Assembly: GCA_036365145.1 (NCBI GenBank)
Contig: JAEOAD010000015.1
Coordinates: 7,557,501-7,621,500, forward strand
DNA from: Orientallactaga sibirica
Lineage: Eukaryota > Chordata > Mammalia > Rodentia > Dipodidae
Length of the DNA stretch: 64,000 bases
Reading direction: 5' to 3'
The translations under genes were made by a program, and so were the position numbers. The notes under the pieces were generated by a model, which had not been told where the DNA came from, made no database searches, and was given only the letters and a program-made list of their open reading frames with translations. This document shows positions 47,244-58,380 of this stretch, piece after piece (positions within the stretch are counted from its first letter, which is position 1; every line of letters starts with the position of its first letter).

Positions 47244-48254
47244 CACTAAGCCTCTTCCTTATGATTTCTTATTAATGCATGCTGCCCAATATTGCACTTT
47301 GAAACACAAGTTTGTAATATGTCAAAAAGATGATTTTCTACCAGTGTTTGGAAATCCCAAGAGTTTCCTAGATGAGAAACTTGACAAGGTTAAATCATGC
47401 CTTGGAGGATGGTTTGCTAATTGGAAAATTATTATTCTTAGTCTTGAGGTCTCAACCTGTCTTCTTCATTTTCCCAAGGAGGAGACTTGGCCCTGGAGAG
47501 GTGGTCATGGAGGCCCTCGCTTGTCATGCTGCAAGGCTGCCGCTTGGTTCTTCACTCCTAGGTTGCCCTGATCAACCACACAATGTAGTTCTGGAAAAAA
47601 ACAAAAAAACCTGCTTGGTTGTAAAAGTTTTTCAAGTGTAAAAAGCACAATGAAACTTAATTCTATCCCCTTTCTGGAACAAACAGAAAGAAAACTGCTG
47701 AAGTGGAAAATTCAGAATGGGAAATATAGGCCAGCCATTAGGTTTGACTTTTAAAAACTGAAAAGAAAACTTGAAGATTAGGCATGTGTGGGTGGGGCAT
47801 GGCCAGGCCACCCATTGTGAGGAGATGGCTGGACAATGGAGTCCCATTGTCTCACATACTTTCATGGGCCTCATGTGAACTTCCCTCCTTTGGCCTCATG
47901 GCCTGTCCTAACTTCTCACTCTCATCTCTACTCCAAGTCCTGCAGGACTGATTTGTAATGCCACTGTGCCTCCAGCTCAGCCCCACTCAACCATTCCAAA
48001 TCCATAAGCAGCTGCTGTCACTCCTGGAATTCCGTAGCAGCCAGAACCCAAAGCCTCACTCACCCTGCCAAGCTCTCAGTGTCCCTGCTATGCGGTCTTC
48101 TGTGCTGTGCTGTGCTGTGCTGCCATTGGTCTGGGGAAAAGGATCCCCAGGAACAGCGCTCAAGGTACCAGCCTTGGATCCATTCTGACTCCTGCGTTTT
48201 TGCCCTCACAGACAGCCTGCTTCTCCACTTTTCCTTTTCTTTTCTTTCTGTTTT
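47240..48254. other. Unassigned sequence
   Basis: No gene recognised. Contains GTGCTGTGCTGTGCTGTGCT, a short (TGTGC)n repeat, near 48100-48121. Overlapping frames of about 100 codons on both strands cancel each other. Confidence 0.4.
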
Positions 48255-48367
48255 TTCTATTTTGTTGCTTGGAGACAAGGTATTGCTCTGTAGTCCAGGC
48301 TGGCTTCAAATTCATGGCAGTCCTAACCTTATCATCCCAAGTGTTGGGATTACATGTACAAACCACC
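48255..48367 (-). mobile_element. B1 SINE, old
   Basis: Antisense: GGAGACAAGGTATTGCTCTG, TAGTCCAGGCTGGCTTCAAA, AGTGTTGGGATTACATG. No duplication found. The 162-codon minus frame 48160-48648 runs through this and a neighbouring SINE and is not a gene. Confidence 0.8.
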
Positions 48368-48539
48368 TTTATTGTGTATATTGTGAATAGTGTGTACCTA
48401 TATATAATGTTTGTATGTGGGTGGGTGCATGAACATATATGCACGTAGTGTAAATGTGGGGGCCAGGGGTTAATGGTAAGTATTTTATTGTTTCTCGCCA
48501 CCTTATTCATGTGTTTGTTTACTGCATGTGTAGTATTGT

Positions 48540-48868
48540 GCTGTGGTGTGTGTGGTTTATGCGTGTGTTTGTGCAGATGTGCTGCACCAAGGCACATGGA
48601 GGACACAGAAGAATGTCTGGTGTCCTTTCTTGTCTCTGATCTGCACATTTCCTTGAGACAGTCTCTCTTTGAACAAAGACCTGTGATTTTTTTGTGAGCC
48701 TCAGCAATTCTCCAATCTCTGCTCAGGACTAGGATTACAAATCTGTGTGGCCATCCTCAGCTCTTTACATAGGTCCTGGGGAATCCAACGCAGGCAGTCT
48801 CAGGCTCTAGCTCTGGCCCTCGTGCTTGCATCAAGCGCTCTTACCCACTGAGCCGTCTCCCAAACCTG
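48540..48868 (-). mobile_element. B4-like composite SINE
   Basis: GTGTGTGTGGTTTATGCGTG at the left, CTTGAGACAGTCTCTC and GGACTAGGATTACAAATCTG inside, reversed head GCGCTCTTACCCACTGAGCC at the right. Confidence 0.7.
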
Positions 48869-48879
48869 CCTTAGATCTT

Positions 48880-49098
48880 TTGTGATAGGGTCTCTCACTG
48901 AACCTGCAGCTTCCTGATTTGGCCAGACTAATGGGTTAGCAAGTCCTGGGGATCCTCTGTCTCTGCCTTGATAGTGCTGGGATTATAGGTGTGTGCCGTG
49001 TCACTGCACCAGCTTTTACATGGGTGCTAGGGATTTTAACTCAGGTCTTCTTGCCTGTGCATCAAGCACTTTATCTATGAAACATCTCCCCGGCCCCT
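48880..49098 (-). mobile_element. B4-like composite SINE
   Basis: Antisense: GATAGGGTCTCTCACTGAAC, TGCTGGGATTATAGGTGTGT, then CAAGCACTTTATCTATGAAA and CATCTCCCCGGCC. Lies directly after the previous copy. Confidence 0.7.
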
Positions 49099-49521
49099 TA
49101 CCTCTGTTTCTAAAGGCTCAGTGGTGGTCCTTCCTAGCCTTTTGACCATAACTGAATCCTTGCTATTATCTCTCCATGTTGCTGGATATATGAGACCTCC
49201 TTTCGGTGAGTGCCTCAGCAGGATAAGTTGCAAGACATGTGGGTGGTGGAGCTGGCAGAGCTCTAAGGAGAATTTCTAGTGGGAAGGAGTTTGAAGGACA
49301 GGCTGTCAAACTGTCTGTCAGCCTGAGAAAAGGTAGGATGGGCACCTAAAGGATGTAAAGGATGCTAAATGCCTTGCCCAGGCATGACAGAAGGAAGGAT
49401 CCCCTTGTAATGAGTTTTTTTACATGAACAGAAGGAAGGAAAGTGAACTTTATTCATTTTTAGAATATGTATTTTACTACCTGATTTTGTATTGGCTGGC
49501 TGGCCTAAATGAGCCCTCAGT

Positions 49522-49523
<2 letters not shown>
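49099..49523. other. Unassigned sequence
   Basis: No gene or repeat recognised. Confidence 0.4.
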
Positions 49524-49554
<31 letters not shown>

Positions 49555-49690
49555 AGGCAGGGTCTCCCTCTAGCCCAGGCTGATCTGGAATTCACTATGT
49601 CATCTCAGGGTAGCCTCAAAATCGCAGTGATCCTTCCTCCTCTCCCTCCCAAGTGCTGGGATTGAAGGAGTGTGCCACCACACCTGGCCT
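49524..49690 (-). mobile_element. B1 SINE
   Basis: Antisense B1: T run of about 30, GGCAGGGTCTCCCTCTAGCC, GGAATTCACTATGTCATCTC and TGTGCCACCACACCTGGCC. Confidence 0.9.
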
Positions 49691-49814
49691 TCATCATTTT
49701 TTAAATAGCCTGGGCTGCTCATCTGTGCCTTGTGAGCATCACATTGTTGTCAGAAGTGACCAGTTAATCATCAAAGATTGTTACCTTCCTTACATGCTAT
49801 GTGACTGTCAAGGC

Positions 49815-50000
49815 ACGAGAAAGAGGCAGATTCAGAGAGAATGGGCATGCAAGGGCTTCTAGCCACTGCAAATGAACTACAAATGCATGTGCTACTTTGT
49901 GCCTTGTGCATCAGGCATTATGTGGGTACTGAGGAATTGAACTGGGGCCCTTAAGCTTGGGAGGCATGTGCCTTAGCTGCTGAGCCATCTCTTCAGCCCC
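49815..50000 (-). mobile_element. tRNA-derived SINE, tail missing
   Basis: Antisense body and head: GAGAATGGGCATGCAAGGGC, AAATGAACTACAAATGC, GTGCCTTAGCTGCTGAGCC. The T-rich tail is lost. A second tail-only fragment (TTTATTTGTTTATTTATTTA near 50028) follows at 50015-50075. Confidence 0.85.
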
Positions 50001-50075
50001 CCTTTAGTGATTTTTTGAAAATATTTTTTTATTTATTTGTTTATTTATTTATTTGAGAGTGTAAGAGAGGGTTGG

Positions 50076-50584
50076 CTTGTGTTTTATCTCTCTCCTCTCT
50101 TCCCTTTTAAAGAGTGATGCTAATCTGCAAATAGGGTAAGGAGGTGGGTGAAAGTAGTCAGTGAAGGAATTTCTTCCCAGGGCTTTGAGAATTATTTTAT
50201 TTAGTGATTTCTGGCTCTCTAGAATTATGAAAGTAATGGAGTCATGAATATAATTACCTCTATTCTGTAATTACCCAGCAAATATCATGTGAATACATAG
50301 GGGGTTTGAGTCAGCAGATCTGGCAGCTGTGGAGTTTGATTACGATGATTTAGCTGTTGGGAAATGCCAGGGATTAATTTTAGTCATTGATGTAGGAACA
50401 ACAAAGAGAAATGGCCCCAAATTAGGAAAGGCTGAATATGGGGTGAGCACTTCATTCCTGTGAGGCTAGTTTGACAAAGGACCCCCCCTCTGGAATGGGG
50501 CTGCCCCTCATGACATCCCTGCAGGGTCAAGGTGAACTGAAGGTTTGTTTGTAGTGGAGATTTCCCAGGTGACTGCCCTTGAAG
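50076..50584. other. Repeat-free stretch, possible conserved noncoding block
   Basis: 50090-50400 carries two TAATTACC sites (near 50253 and 50269), AGCAGATCTGGCAGCTGTGG with E-box-like cores, and TTTGATTACGATGATTTAGC. Such clustering is common in developmental enhancers, but the call is speculative. No ORF. Confidence 0.3.
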
Positions 50585-50929
50585 GATGTTGTGGCAGACA
50601 GCTTCAGGTTCGCTGAGATGAACTTCCAGACCAGGCACAGTTATGGAGGAAGGGAAATTTATTGAAGCTTACAGATCCAGGGGAAGTTCCATAATGGCAG
50701 AAGAAATTGGCCTGCTTTCACAGGACCGAACACAGCAAAGCCACAAGCCAAAAGCCAAAAGCCACACAGCATAGCACACCTCAGGAACTCCAACTAGACA
50801 CACTTAGTATATCTTTAGATTGAAATCCTAAACCCACCACCATACCTTAAGATCCGCCCAGTGACACTGCCTCCAGCCAGGTGGATGCTGAATATATTGG
50901 GGACCATCTATTCAAACAACCACAGATGT
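50585..50929 (-). mobile_element. Solo LTR-A with target duplication
   Basis: Antisense, 50590-50924 (335 bases), TGTGGCAGACAG... to ...CAAACAACCACA. Perfect duplication GATGT (50585-50589 and 50925-50929). It lacks the segment GCAGAAGCAAACTATAAAC found in other copies. Confidence 0.92.
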
Positions 50930-51209
50930 CACTCTGAGGTGAGAACTGAGGCAGCAGTCATGCGTGTTTGAGTTCTAGTGATGTGGCTAGTCCCTTTCTC
51001 AGTTGTCTTGTAAGGAGGACTCAGCTCAGCCATTCCCATTTTATAGATGTGGACACCAACCCTGCAGGAGTGGAATTTTCCATGTGACAGAGTCAGGGGT
51101 ATTTCTTAGGTTAGAACCAGGCCCTGCTCCATGCCTGTGTTATTTGGTACTGGCTTCTATGAGGAACATGCTTCCAATTATGTTTTCCCATAGGAAAAGG
51201 GTTATTCTT

Positions 51210-51463
51210 TTTATGGCTTTTTAAAAATTATTATTTGAGTGAAAGACAGAGAGAGGAAGAGGCAGAGAATGGGCATGCCAGGGCCTCTCAGCCACTGTGA
51301 ATGAACTCCAGACACGTGTGCCCCCTTGTGTGCATGCACAACTGCGCGCTTGCATCACTTTTGCGTCTGGCTATCTATGGGACCTGGAGATTCGAACAAG
51401 CATTCTTAGGCTTTGCAGGCAGGCACCTTAACTACTAAGCCATCTCTCCAGCCCTTATCGCTT
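51210..51463 (-). mobile_element. tRNA-derived SINE
   Basis: Antisense copy: GAGAATGGGCATGCCAGGGC, CCTTAACTACTAAGCCATC. It has an extra ~35-base CATGCACAACTGCGCGCTTG-type insertion near 51330-51360. Imperfect flanks TTATGGCTTTT / TTATCGCTTGT. Confidence 0.87.
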
Positions 51464-52649
51464 GTTTTACAAATGGTTTGCAGAAGAGTTTTGTGAAAAA
51501 AGTAATGTGGAGATTCAATGCCATTGTTCCAGGAAGGAGGTGGAAAAGAAATCCTGTGAACTTGAGGTCCTAGCAGGGACCAAGGATCCCTGTGTCCCTC
51601 ACTCTGTGGTAACTTGCACTCACTAGGTGCCTTTGGGTCTGTATCTAGACAATGCATGCCCCACCCCAGGAGTAGATGGTGGTGACACCCGGATGGAGCC
51701 AGAATTGCTCTACACACTTCCCACAGTCTTGAGTTCTTCTTTTCTCCAATTGCAGGCTCAGTTCTCACCATCTTCTGACCTGGTGGGATCTTAGACTCCA
51801 GATGCTCACTCACAATCCAGCTAATGGAATAAAGGCTTGTTTGGGGATTTGGAGCTGGGTAGAGGTGGAGGGAAGGTGGTGTCCTGTGCAGTGAAGAGCA
51901 CTCATAAATGACTCCATCTGGGCCTGCATTAGGTTTGGTGGTCTCTGAGCAATCACATACTTTTTTTGAAGTTACAAGAGACCCTTTCTGATACCCCTAC
52001 TTTCTCATGGGTGCTGGAATGCTGACCCGAGTATAGAAATTATGGGTAAGCCAGGATGAAGGGCTGTGATTCCCAGGTGGTAAAGGGTGTGAAACCCTGT
52101 CATGCTTGTTTTCTGACACAAGCACCATCAGGGACTTGGAGTGAAGCAGCTGGTGCCATAGCTGTGCCCATAGATACCTTCTGGGTGTATGGAATCATCT
52201 CCACCACATTCACTTCAGTATACAAACTCTGTCCAATTATAGCTAGTAAAACCTCAGGATGCCACAGGTTCTTATTTGGGGGGTGTTATGAACCTTAAAG
52301 TTTACCATATTCTAAGTTTGGAATTCAGATTTAAATACTACTTTTGATTGAACCTCTGAATGATTCCCCTGATGCTGACCTGAACTTTGACAATAACCCT
52401 GAATTCCAAATGCTGTCCCTAAATGACAGCACAACAGAGTCTAATACATAACCTAACTCTGAAGTCTGTTTAAGAAGCCTCATCCCTGACTGTAACTCAG
52501 ATACCAAACTTCACTCTAAACAAGAATTAGCCTATAGCCTCATTCTACCTCACTTTGACCTGACATTGAATATAACTGTCTTGCCATTGTTGATTTGAAA
52601 TCAAGTTTTGACTTAGCCTTATACCTAACTCAAACCTGACATAATTTTT
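51464..52649. other. Unassigned sequence
   Basis: No gene recognised. The 135-codon minus frame at 51406-51813 starts in unique sequence and ends in the SINE; no motif. 52310-52640 has CTGAAC/CTAACTCT-rich wording without clear periodicity. Confidence 0.4.
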
Positions 52650-53215
52650 TCTTTATCTGATGATTAGTTTACTTATTTTTATTGGTACATATTCATTACA
52701 TGCAGTGCTGGCTTTCATAAAGACAATTTCATTCAAGAAAATCATGTATTTTGACCATTTTCACTCCCCATGCTCTCCCTTTTCTTCCCTCCCTCCCTCC
52801 CTCCCACTAGTCTCTTTCATTCTCAGAGTCTTCTTTCTGCTTTCATCTCTCTCACACACACGTATCTATTATCTATATAAAATCTAAGATCCAAAAATGA
52901 AAGGAAATATATGATATTGGTCTTTCAAAACATGGCTTATTTTGCCTGACTCTTCTGAACTGGAATTTGGCACTCCATCTAATATCTTTCCCTTACTTCC
53001 CCTCCACTCCATGCTTGTTGCTCTGGGCTACCTGATGTGACAACTGCTATCTACACAGGAAAGGAGGTCTTGCACACTGAACTGTTAGCATTGCTTTCTA
53101 TTGTCTGGTGGGAGTCTCACTGATTTGATGACTCTGATCCATGGGTGTTATATGAGTGGAAGTAACTGGGACCGGGTTAAGATATTACCCATTTGAGAAT
53201 ATATTGGTATGAAGT
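52650..53215 (-). mobile_element. Old L1 3'UTR-like relic
   Basis: Antisense. ATCATGTATTTTGACCATTT and a pyrimidine-rich run (CCCTCCCTCCCTCCC near 52789) resemble an old rodent L1 3'UTR in reverse. Related to 3705-3985. Contains a short CACACACAC run near 52852. Confidence 0.5.
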
Positions 53216-53386
53216 ATTCCTTTTTTTTGTTTTGTTTTTCAAGGTAGGGTCTCACTCTAGCCCAGGCTGACCTGGAATTCACTATGTAGTCTCAGGGTGG
53301 TCTTGAACTGATGGTGATCCTCCTACCCCTATCTCCCAAGTACTGGAATTAAAGGCATGCATCAGCAAACCTGGCTGAAATACTCT
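53212..53386 (-). mobile_element. B1 SINE
   Basis: Antisense B1: TTTTTTTTGTTTTGTTTTTC, AGGGTCTCACTCTAGCCCAG and GGAATTCACTATGTAGTCTC. Flanked by GAAGTATTC / GAAATACTC. Confidence 0.9.
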
Positions 53387-53439
53387 TAATTATCTTTTGG
53401 TTATTTAATCTCAGTTTCTCATAAGTTAAAGCAATTTTA

Positions 53440-53606
53440 AAATAGTGATGTGAAATGTGGAGGGACAACAAGGTCTAGTTTGAGTCATTATCTCTCTACA
53501 TCATTTTCTTAAATTATAAGTGTGAATACAGTAAGGAATAAATGAGCTAAATGATGAAAAATGCTTAGATCACTTGGTAAATAGTTATTATCATCATATA
53601 ATTTTT
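53440..53606 (+). repeat. MIR SINE relic
   Basis: Sense MIR tail: TTCTTAAATTATAAGTGTGA, AGGAATAAATGAGCTAAATG, AAAATGCTTAGATCACTTGG, then ATAGTTATTATCATCAT. Order fits MIR. Confidence 0.6.
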
Positions 53607-54185
53607 ACTTCTTCAATCATAAATAAATCATAAATCATTTCAAATTTCATAACTTGAAGAACAAACCCAACTTTTCTACTATCAACTTTCAGAACAAGCC
53701 ATCATTAGAAATACAAACTTGCTTTTGGTAAAGGCATTTTCTTCTGAAAGCTAACTTGTAAAGATACAGAGACAACTTTTCTGTCAAATAGAGAGTTATG
53801 TGGACAATGCAATAAACAGGTACAGGCGTGTGAAGCAGAAACCCTGTCTTCAGAACTATCATTCAATGTAGTGCAATGAAGCAACAGTCTTTGGAGTTAG
53901 ATGGGTTGATATCCATGAGCCATGCCTTACCAGACATGGATAAAGTCATTCATCTATTTACCCAATCATGCCTGCTATAGCTTAGGCACTGAACAGGTAA
54001 GCCTTGGTTCAGACTATGCAATTTTCAATGTAGCGACAGAAAAAGATCAAATCATGCAAAAATGTGTATGAAATTAAAAGTTGAACTTAGATGTAATGAG
54101 TGAGTATAGTAGAAGAAGATCTGTGATAGATCATGGGGTCATTTCCATTTGGAGGCTGAAGGATATATAAGGGCTACTCAGTGGA
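53607..54185. other. Unassigned sequence
   Basis: No gene recognised. 53945-54030 has weak likeness to the antisense L2 tail (TTTACCCAATCATGCCTGCT, TTAGGCACTGAACAGGTAAG). Confidence 0.4.
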
Positions 54186-54189
54186 ACAA

Positions 54190-54447
54190 ATAAGGTTTTT
54201 CTTCTTCTTTTTTTTTTCTCTTTTTTTGACTTTTTTTATTTGATAGGAAGAGGCAGAGAGAGGGAGAGAGGAAGATAGAGAGAGAATAGTTATGCCAGGG
54301 TATCTAGCCACTGCAAACTCCAGTTGCATGTGCCACTTTGTGCATCTGGCTTACATGGGTCCTAGGGAATCAAATATGGGTCCTTTGGATTTACAAGCAA
54401 GCACCTTAACTGCTAGACCATCTCTCCAGCCCCAAATAAAGTTTTTA
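54190..54447 (-). mobile_element. tRNA-derived SINE
   Basis: Antisense: GAGAGAGAATAGTTATGCCA, TGTGCATCTGGCTTACATGG, CACCTTAACTGCTAGACC. Flanking AAATAAGGTTTTT / AAATAAAGTTTTT, one mismatch. Confidence 0.9.
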
Positions 54448-55209
54448 AATAAAGGGGATTCAACTTCACAGTAATGTTAGTAGTGCCTATTACTGTCACC
54501 AATAGAATTGCTATTTTCATATCACATTCAATAGACATATGACAGTTATTAGAACCATTATTAGATTTTGTTAGTAAATATATTGGTTCAGAAGCATGTA
54601 TATTATTTATATATCACAAATATATTTTTTGAAGAGCCTTTCCATTTTATCACTTGTAGGTCCAAAGTAACACGGAGATTTTTCTTCTGCCTTCTTCTCC
54701 CTCCACATGCATAACCTCCTTGACTATTAATTCAGCTTGAGAGTGGTATAGCACAGATGCAGTGACATTTTTATGTATTTGGGTTTTTTTTGTAATCTCA
54801 GATATTTTATTTTATGCATTAAAATGCACATATTCACAAAAACAGGGTTCCAGAGCACAAAACTGAATCAGGGTATAAAAAAGACTGAGAGAGCAGCCTG
54901 TGGATTGATAAAAAGTCTGAGAAGCTGGGGAGGCAGGAGGGAAGGGTGGTAGCCCAGTGTGTAGATGAGATGAAGTAAGTCAGGAAGAGAGGCAAGATGA
55001 AGCTGAAGAAGGAGAGGTGAGGGCCACACACTGAAAAGCTTTGAGGGCCACCTTGAGGAACAGTCCTTTTACTATGGACAGAGGGAGGCTGCAGCAGTGT
55101 TTTAAGCAGAAATTGAATCATGATTCAACTCACATTAGAACAAAAGTAAAGCAAAACTTCTTAGCTATTTTATGTGATAAAGGAAAGTGGGATTGGATAG
55201 AAATAAGAT
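54448..55209. other. Unassigned, with an ancient dispersed repeat
   Basis: 54955-55140 resembles a widely dispersed old mammalian repeat (GAAAAGCTTTGAGGGCCACC, AGTGTTTTAAGCAGAAATTG) that I cannot name. Frames at 54834-55262 come from this repeat. No gene seen. Confidence 0.4.
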
Positions 55210-55225
55210 GGGGGGATTTCTGGGT

Positions 55226-55236
55226 AAGATGGCAGC
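55226..55236 (+). promoter_or_regulatory. YY1-type site at the L1 5' end
   Basis: AAGATGGCAGC, 16 bases from the first base of the element. Human L1 has a YY1 site (AAGATGGC core) at its 5' start that positions transcription initiation. The match in motif and position supports 55210 as the true element start. Confidence 0.6.
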
Positions 55237-55615
55237 ATAGGACCCATGCCAAACCATCCTAGAGTGGGATTTAAGCAAAACCACAGCAAACTACACTCTT
55301 CTTCTGAAAAGTGGAGTACAGGTTCTTCTTAGGTACAGTAGAGAAACAGGAGAGGCCAAGATCCAGCAGAAAGGAGGAAAACAGGCAGAATCCCACTGAG
55401 GCACCTGCTGCCCACCAAACCGCGTGATCTGCACACCTGCCCAGCACTGCCCGCCAGGCACCACGGCCAAGCTTCAGCAGCAGAGAACAAACAAGGGGAT
55501 TTTCCAACCTCATCAGGCTCCTTGCAAAGTCAAGAAGTCTAAAGAAAAGAAAACTGAGATAAGCTAAGGAGCTACTGAAAGGAATACAAACAGGACTGGA
55601 TGAGCAACTCCAGGA

Positions 55616-56040
55616 TTCCTACACTCTCCCATCACCCACTATTGGTGGGAATGTAATCTGGTACAGCCATTGTGGAAAGCAGTGTGGAGGTTCTTGAGAC
55701 AGCTAAAAATACATTTACCATATGATCCAGCTATAGCACTCTTAGGCCTATATCCTAATGACTGTTTTCACTACCTTAGAGATACTGGCACAACCATGTT
55801 TATTGCTGCTCAATAGGTAGGGAATGGCATCAGCCTAGATGTCCCTCCACAGATGAATGGATAATAAAAATGTGGTACATTTACACAATGGAGTTCTATT
55901 CAACAGTAAAGAAAAAATGAAATTATGACAGTTGCAGGGAAATATATGGATCTGGAAAGGATTATACTAAGTTAGGTAACCCAGGCCCAGAAAGCCAAAC
56001 GTCTCATGTTCTCTCTGATAAGTGAATCCTAGTTACAAAT
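55616..56040 (+). pseudogene. L1 ORF2 C-terminal remnant
   Basis: Begins at the CWWEC-like knuckle (ACTATTGGTGGGAATGTAAT). Continues with L-W-K-x-[16 protein letters not shown] and the W-Y-I-Y-T-x-E-F-Y block near 55870. A single frame is largely kept but has stops. No start codon precedes it. Confidence 0.8.
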
Positions 56041-57012
56041 GTTTAGACTTGTGTGTGAGCTGAAACCAAAAATAGGTAGCAGAGGCCAGTAAGCTAGAAA
56101 AATGCTATAAGAGATGGAGGAGAGGGAAGGACATAAGGGAATGGTAATGTATATATGTAAATAGAAGAACAGATTACAGAGGATAAGGTCTAAGCAAGGC
56201 CGGGGGAAGAGATTGTGTAAAGAAAGGGCAGGGGGAGGGTCAATCAAAATTCAAGATATTCTGAATAAGACATGTGAAAATCTACTTTTGAATAATGGCA
56301 CCTCTAGAACCATAGATTGTTACTAGAAAATTTTCAGTGCCAGGGATGGGATACCTTTCAGTGAGTTGTTGGCCAGGGAGGTCCCTGTTGCCTCCAAAAC
56401 ATTACAAGCTATTTTCAAAGCCCTTGGTTTCCCTTGAGAATAATATGTTAAGACTCTGTTGTTGAAGACTTCACATGCCTGAGTGGCAATGTCACTGAGA
56501 AATCAATGTATATATCATTCTCACCAAACTGCCCCGAAAGCATTACACTTAATTTTCATATTCATATATTCATGGTACTCTCACTTCTGTTTTGAGAATC
56601 TTCTCTTTTTAGATGGCAATGACCATGGGGATTACCCTAAAAGCAACATAGTAATAAGAAGTGATGGAGGAGTGTCCAGCACTGAAACATCTCTACCACA
56701 CCCTCCAAGGCAGCTCAGGGTCCATTGTGGAAGAGGTGGCAGAAAGATTGTAAGAGCCAAAGGAAGGGTACCACTCCTTGCAATGCAACTGTCCATACAG
56801 AAACTGGCCTCAATATCCATGACCTTGCAGTGCCTAGCAATACAGAAGACCCTCATAATAGGAGAAAAAGACCATGGTATCAAATTAAAAGAGAGACTAA
56901 TGGAGAGAGGGAGGGGATATGATGGAGAGCAGAGTTGTGAACATGGGGGAGGGGAGGGAAGGGAAATGTCTGTAAGTATAGAAGTTGTCAATAAAAATAA
57001 AAATAACCCAAA
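56041..57012 (+). repeat. L1-A 3'UTR, sense
   Basis: Carries the purine tract GGGGGAGGGGAGGGAAGGG near 56945 and ends GTATAGAAGTTGTCAATAAA. A 180-codon plus frame (56483-57025) and a 159-codon minus frame lie here. Both are within the UTR and are not protein genes. Confidence 0.85.
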
Positions 57013-57049
57013 ATTATATATATAGTTATCTAGATCCCCAAATTTATTT

Positions 57050-58380
57050 AAGGATTTTTTAAAATTTATATTTTTTATTGACAGCTTCCTAAATTGTAGA
57101 CAATATCCCATGGTACTTCCCTCCCCCAGCTTTCACCTTTGAAACTCCAATCTCCATCATATCCCCTCCCCCTCTCAATCAGTCTCTCTTTTCATTTTGA
57201 TGTCATGATCTTTTCCTCCTATTTTGATGGTCTAGTGTAGGTAGTGTTAGGCACTGTGAGGTCACGAATACCCATTTTGTGTTTGGAGGAGCATAGTGTA
57301 AGGAGTCATACTCTTCCTTTGGATCTTACATTCTTTCCACAACCTCTTCTGAAATGGACCCTGAGCATTGGAAGGTGTGTTTGAGATGTTTCAGTGCTGA
57401 GCACTCCTCTGTCCCTTCTTCTCAGCACCATGGTGCCTTGTGAGTCATCCCAAGGTTGCCACCATCTGAAAAGAGAAACTTCTCTATCCAAAAATGAGAG
57501 TAGCATTAATATATCAGTGTGTACATTAAGAGAAGTGCTTACTGGGCAGTTTGGTGAACATAGTATATACATTTATCTAGACACAAGCAGACATTACACC
57601 CCTAGGACTCAAGAGTACCCTTGTCATAGGTTTTCAGTAACAGGGATGTATTCCCTCCCATGGAGTGGGCCTCCAGTTCAATTAGAGAACAGTTGGTTTC
57701 CCATATAACAGACATACCACTATTGCACCCATTGGCTCATTTGGCCTGGCAGGACAAATTTAAAGCTTGCAGTGTCCACTTGTTGAGTATCTTCACTGGT
57801 GTTTTCTCTCTCCCATTGATCTGCCTGCAGCATAGCTTTTTCCAGCTTTCTGTCAGCTGGTCCACATGGAGGAGGCTTTCAGCTCAGTCAGCTACAACAA
57901 GATTTCTCAGTGACCTTGCAGCTCAAGTATGTGGAGTCTTCAGCAATAGGGTCTTACCATCTATTCCTGGTAGGAAACCAAGGTCTTTGGCATTGGCCTA
58001 TAATGTTTTTGGGGTATCTGTGACCTCCCTGGCCAACAACTCACTGGAAGGTATCCCATCCCTGACACTGAAAATTTTCTAGTAACAATCTATGACTTCT
58101 GAGGGTTCCATTGTCCAGAAAAGTATGTTTCTGTATGACTTATTTATATCCTCTTAGATTTTGATTAGTTCTCCCTCTACCTTTCCTTTACTCAATCTCT
58201 TCCCCTGACCTCACTTAGGCCTTTTCACCCCAATTAATCTGTTCTTCTACTTACATATGTACAGTACCATCCTACTAAGTCCCCCCTCCTTTCTTTTCTA
58301 TTCCCTTTATTTCCCCTTTCTAGCTTACTGGCTTCTGCTACTGAGTTTAATTTTACTTACATAGAAGTCCAAACATTTGT
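57050..58380 (-). repeat. L1-A type 3'UTR
   Basis: Homologous along its length to 17866-19194 and 1-403. Pyrimidine-rich CCCTCCCCCAGC and CCCCTCCCCCTC blocks are the reversed purine tract. Ends on the left in TTTTTTATTGACAGC beside the opposite-facing L1-A at 57012. Confidence 0.85.

Larger units (their letters stand above)
55210..57012 (+). mobile_element. Internally deleted L1-A, 5'UTR joined to ORF2 end
   Basis: Sense L1 of 1.8 kb: 5'UTR 55210-55615, ORF2 C-terminus from about 55616 to 56040, L1-A 3'UTR to a CAATAAAAATAAAAATAACC poly-A at 57012. ORF1 and everything upstream of the ORF2 zinc knuckle are missing. The full 5' start shows it was not simply truncated. No clear target duplication. 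Confidence 0.85.

Noticed and set aside
48160..48648. 162-codon minus frame rich in His and Thr
   Set aside because: It runs across B1 and B4-like SINEs and GT-rich sequence; composition is a by-product of CACA repeats.
56483..57025. 180-codon plus frame and 159-codon minus frame on opposite strands
   Set aside because: Both lie in an L1-A 3'UTR repeated elsewhere in the window; neither has a domain.
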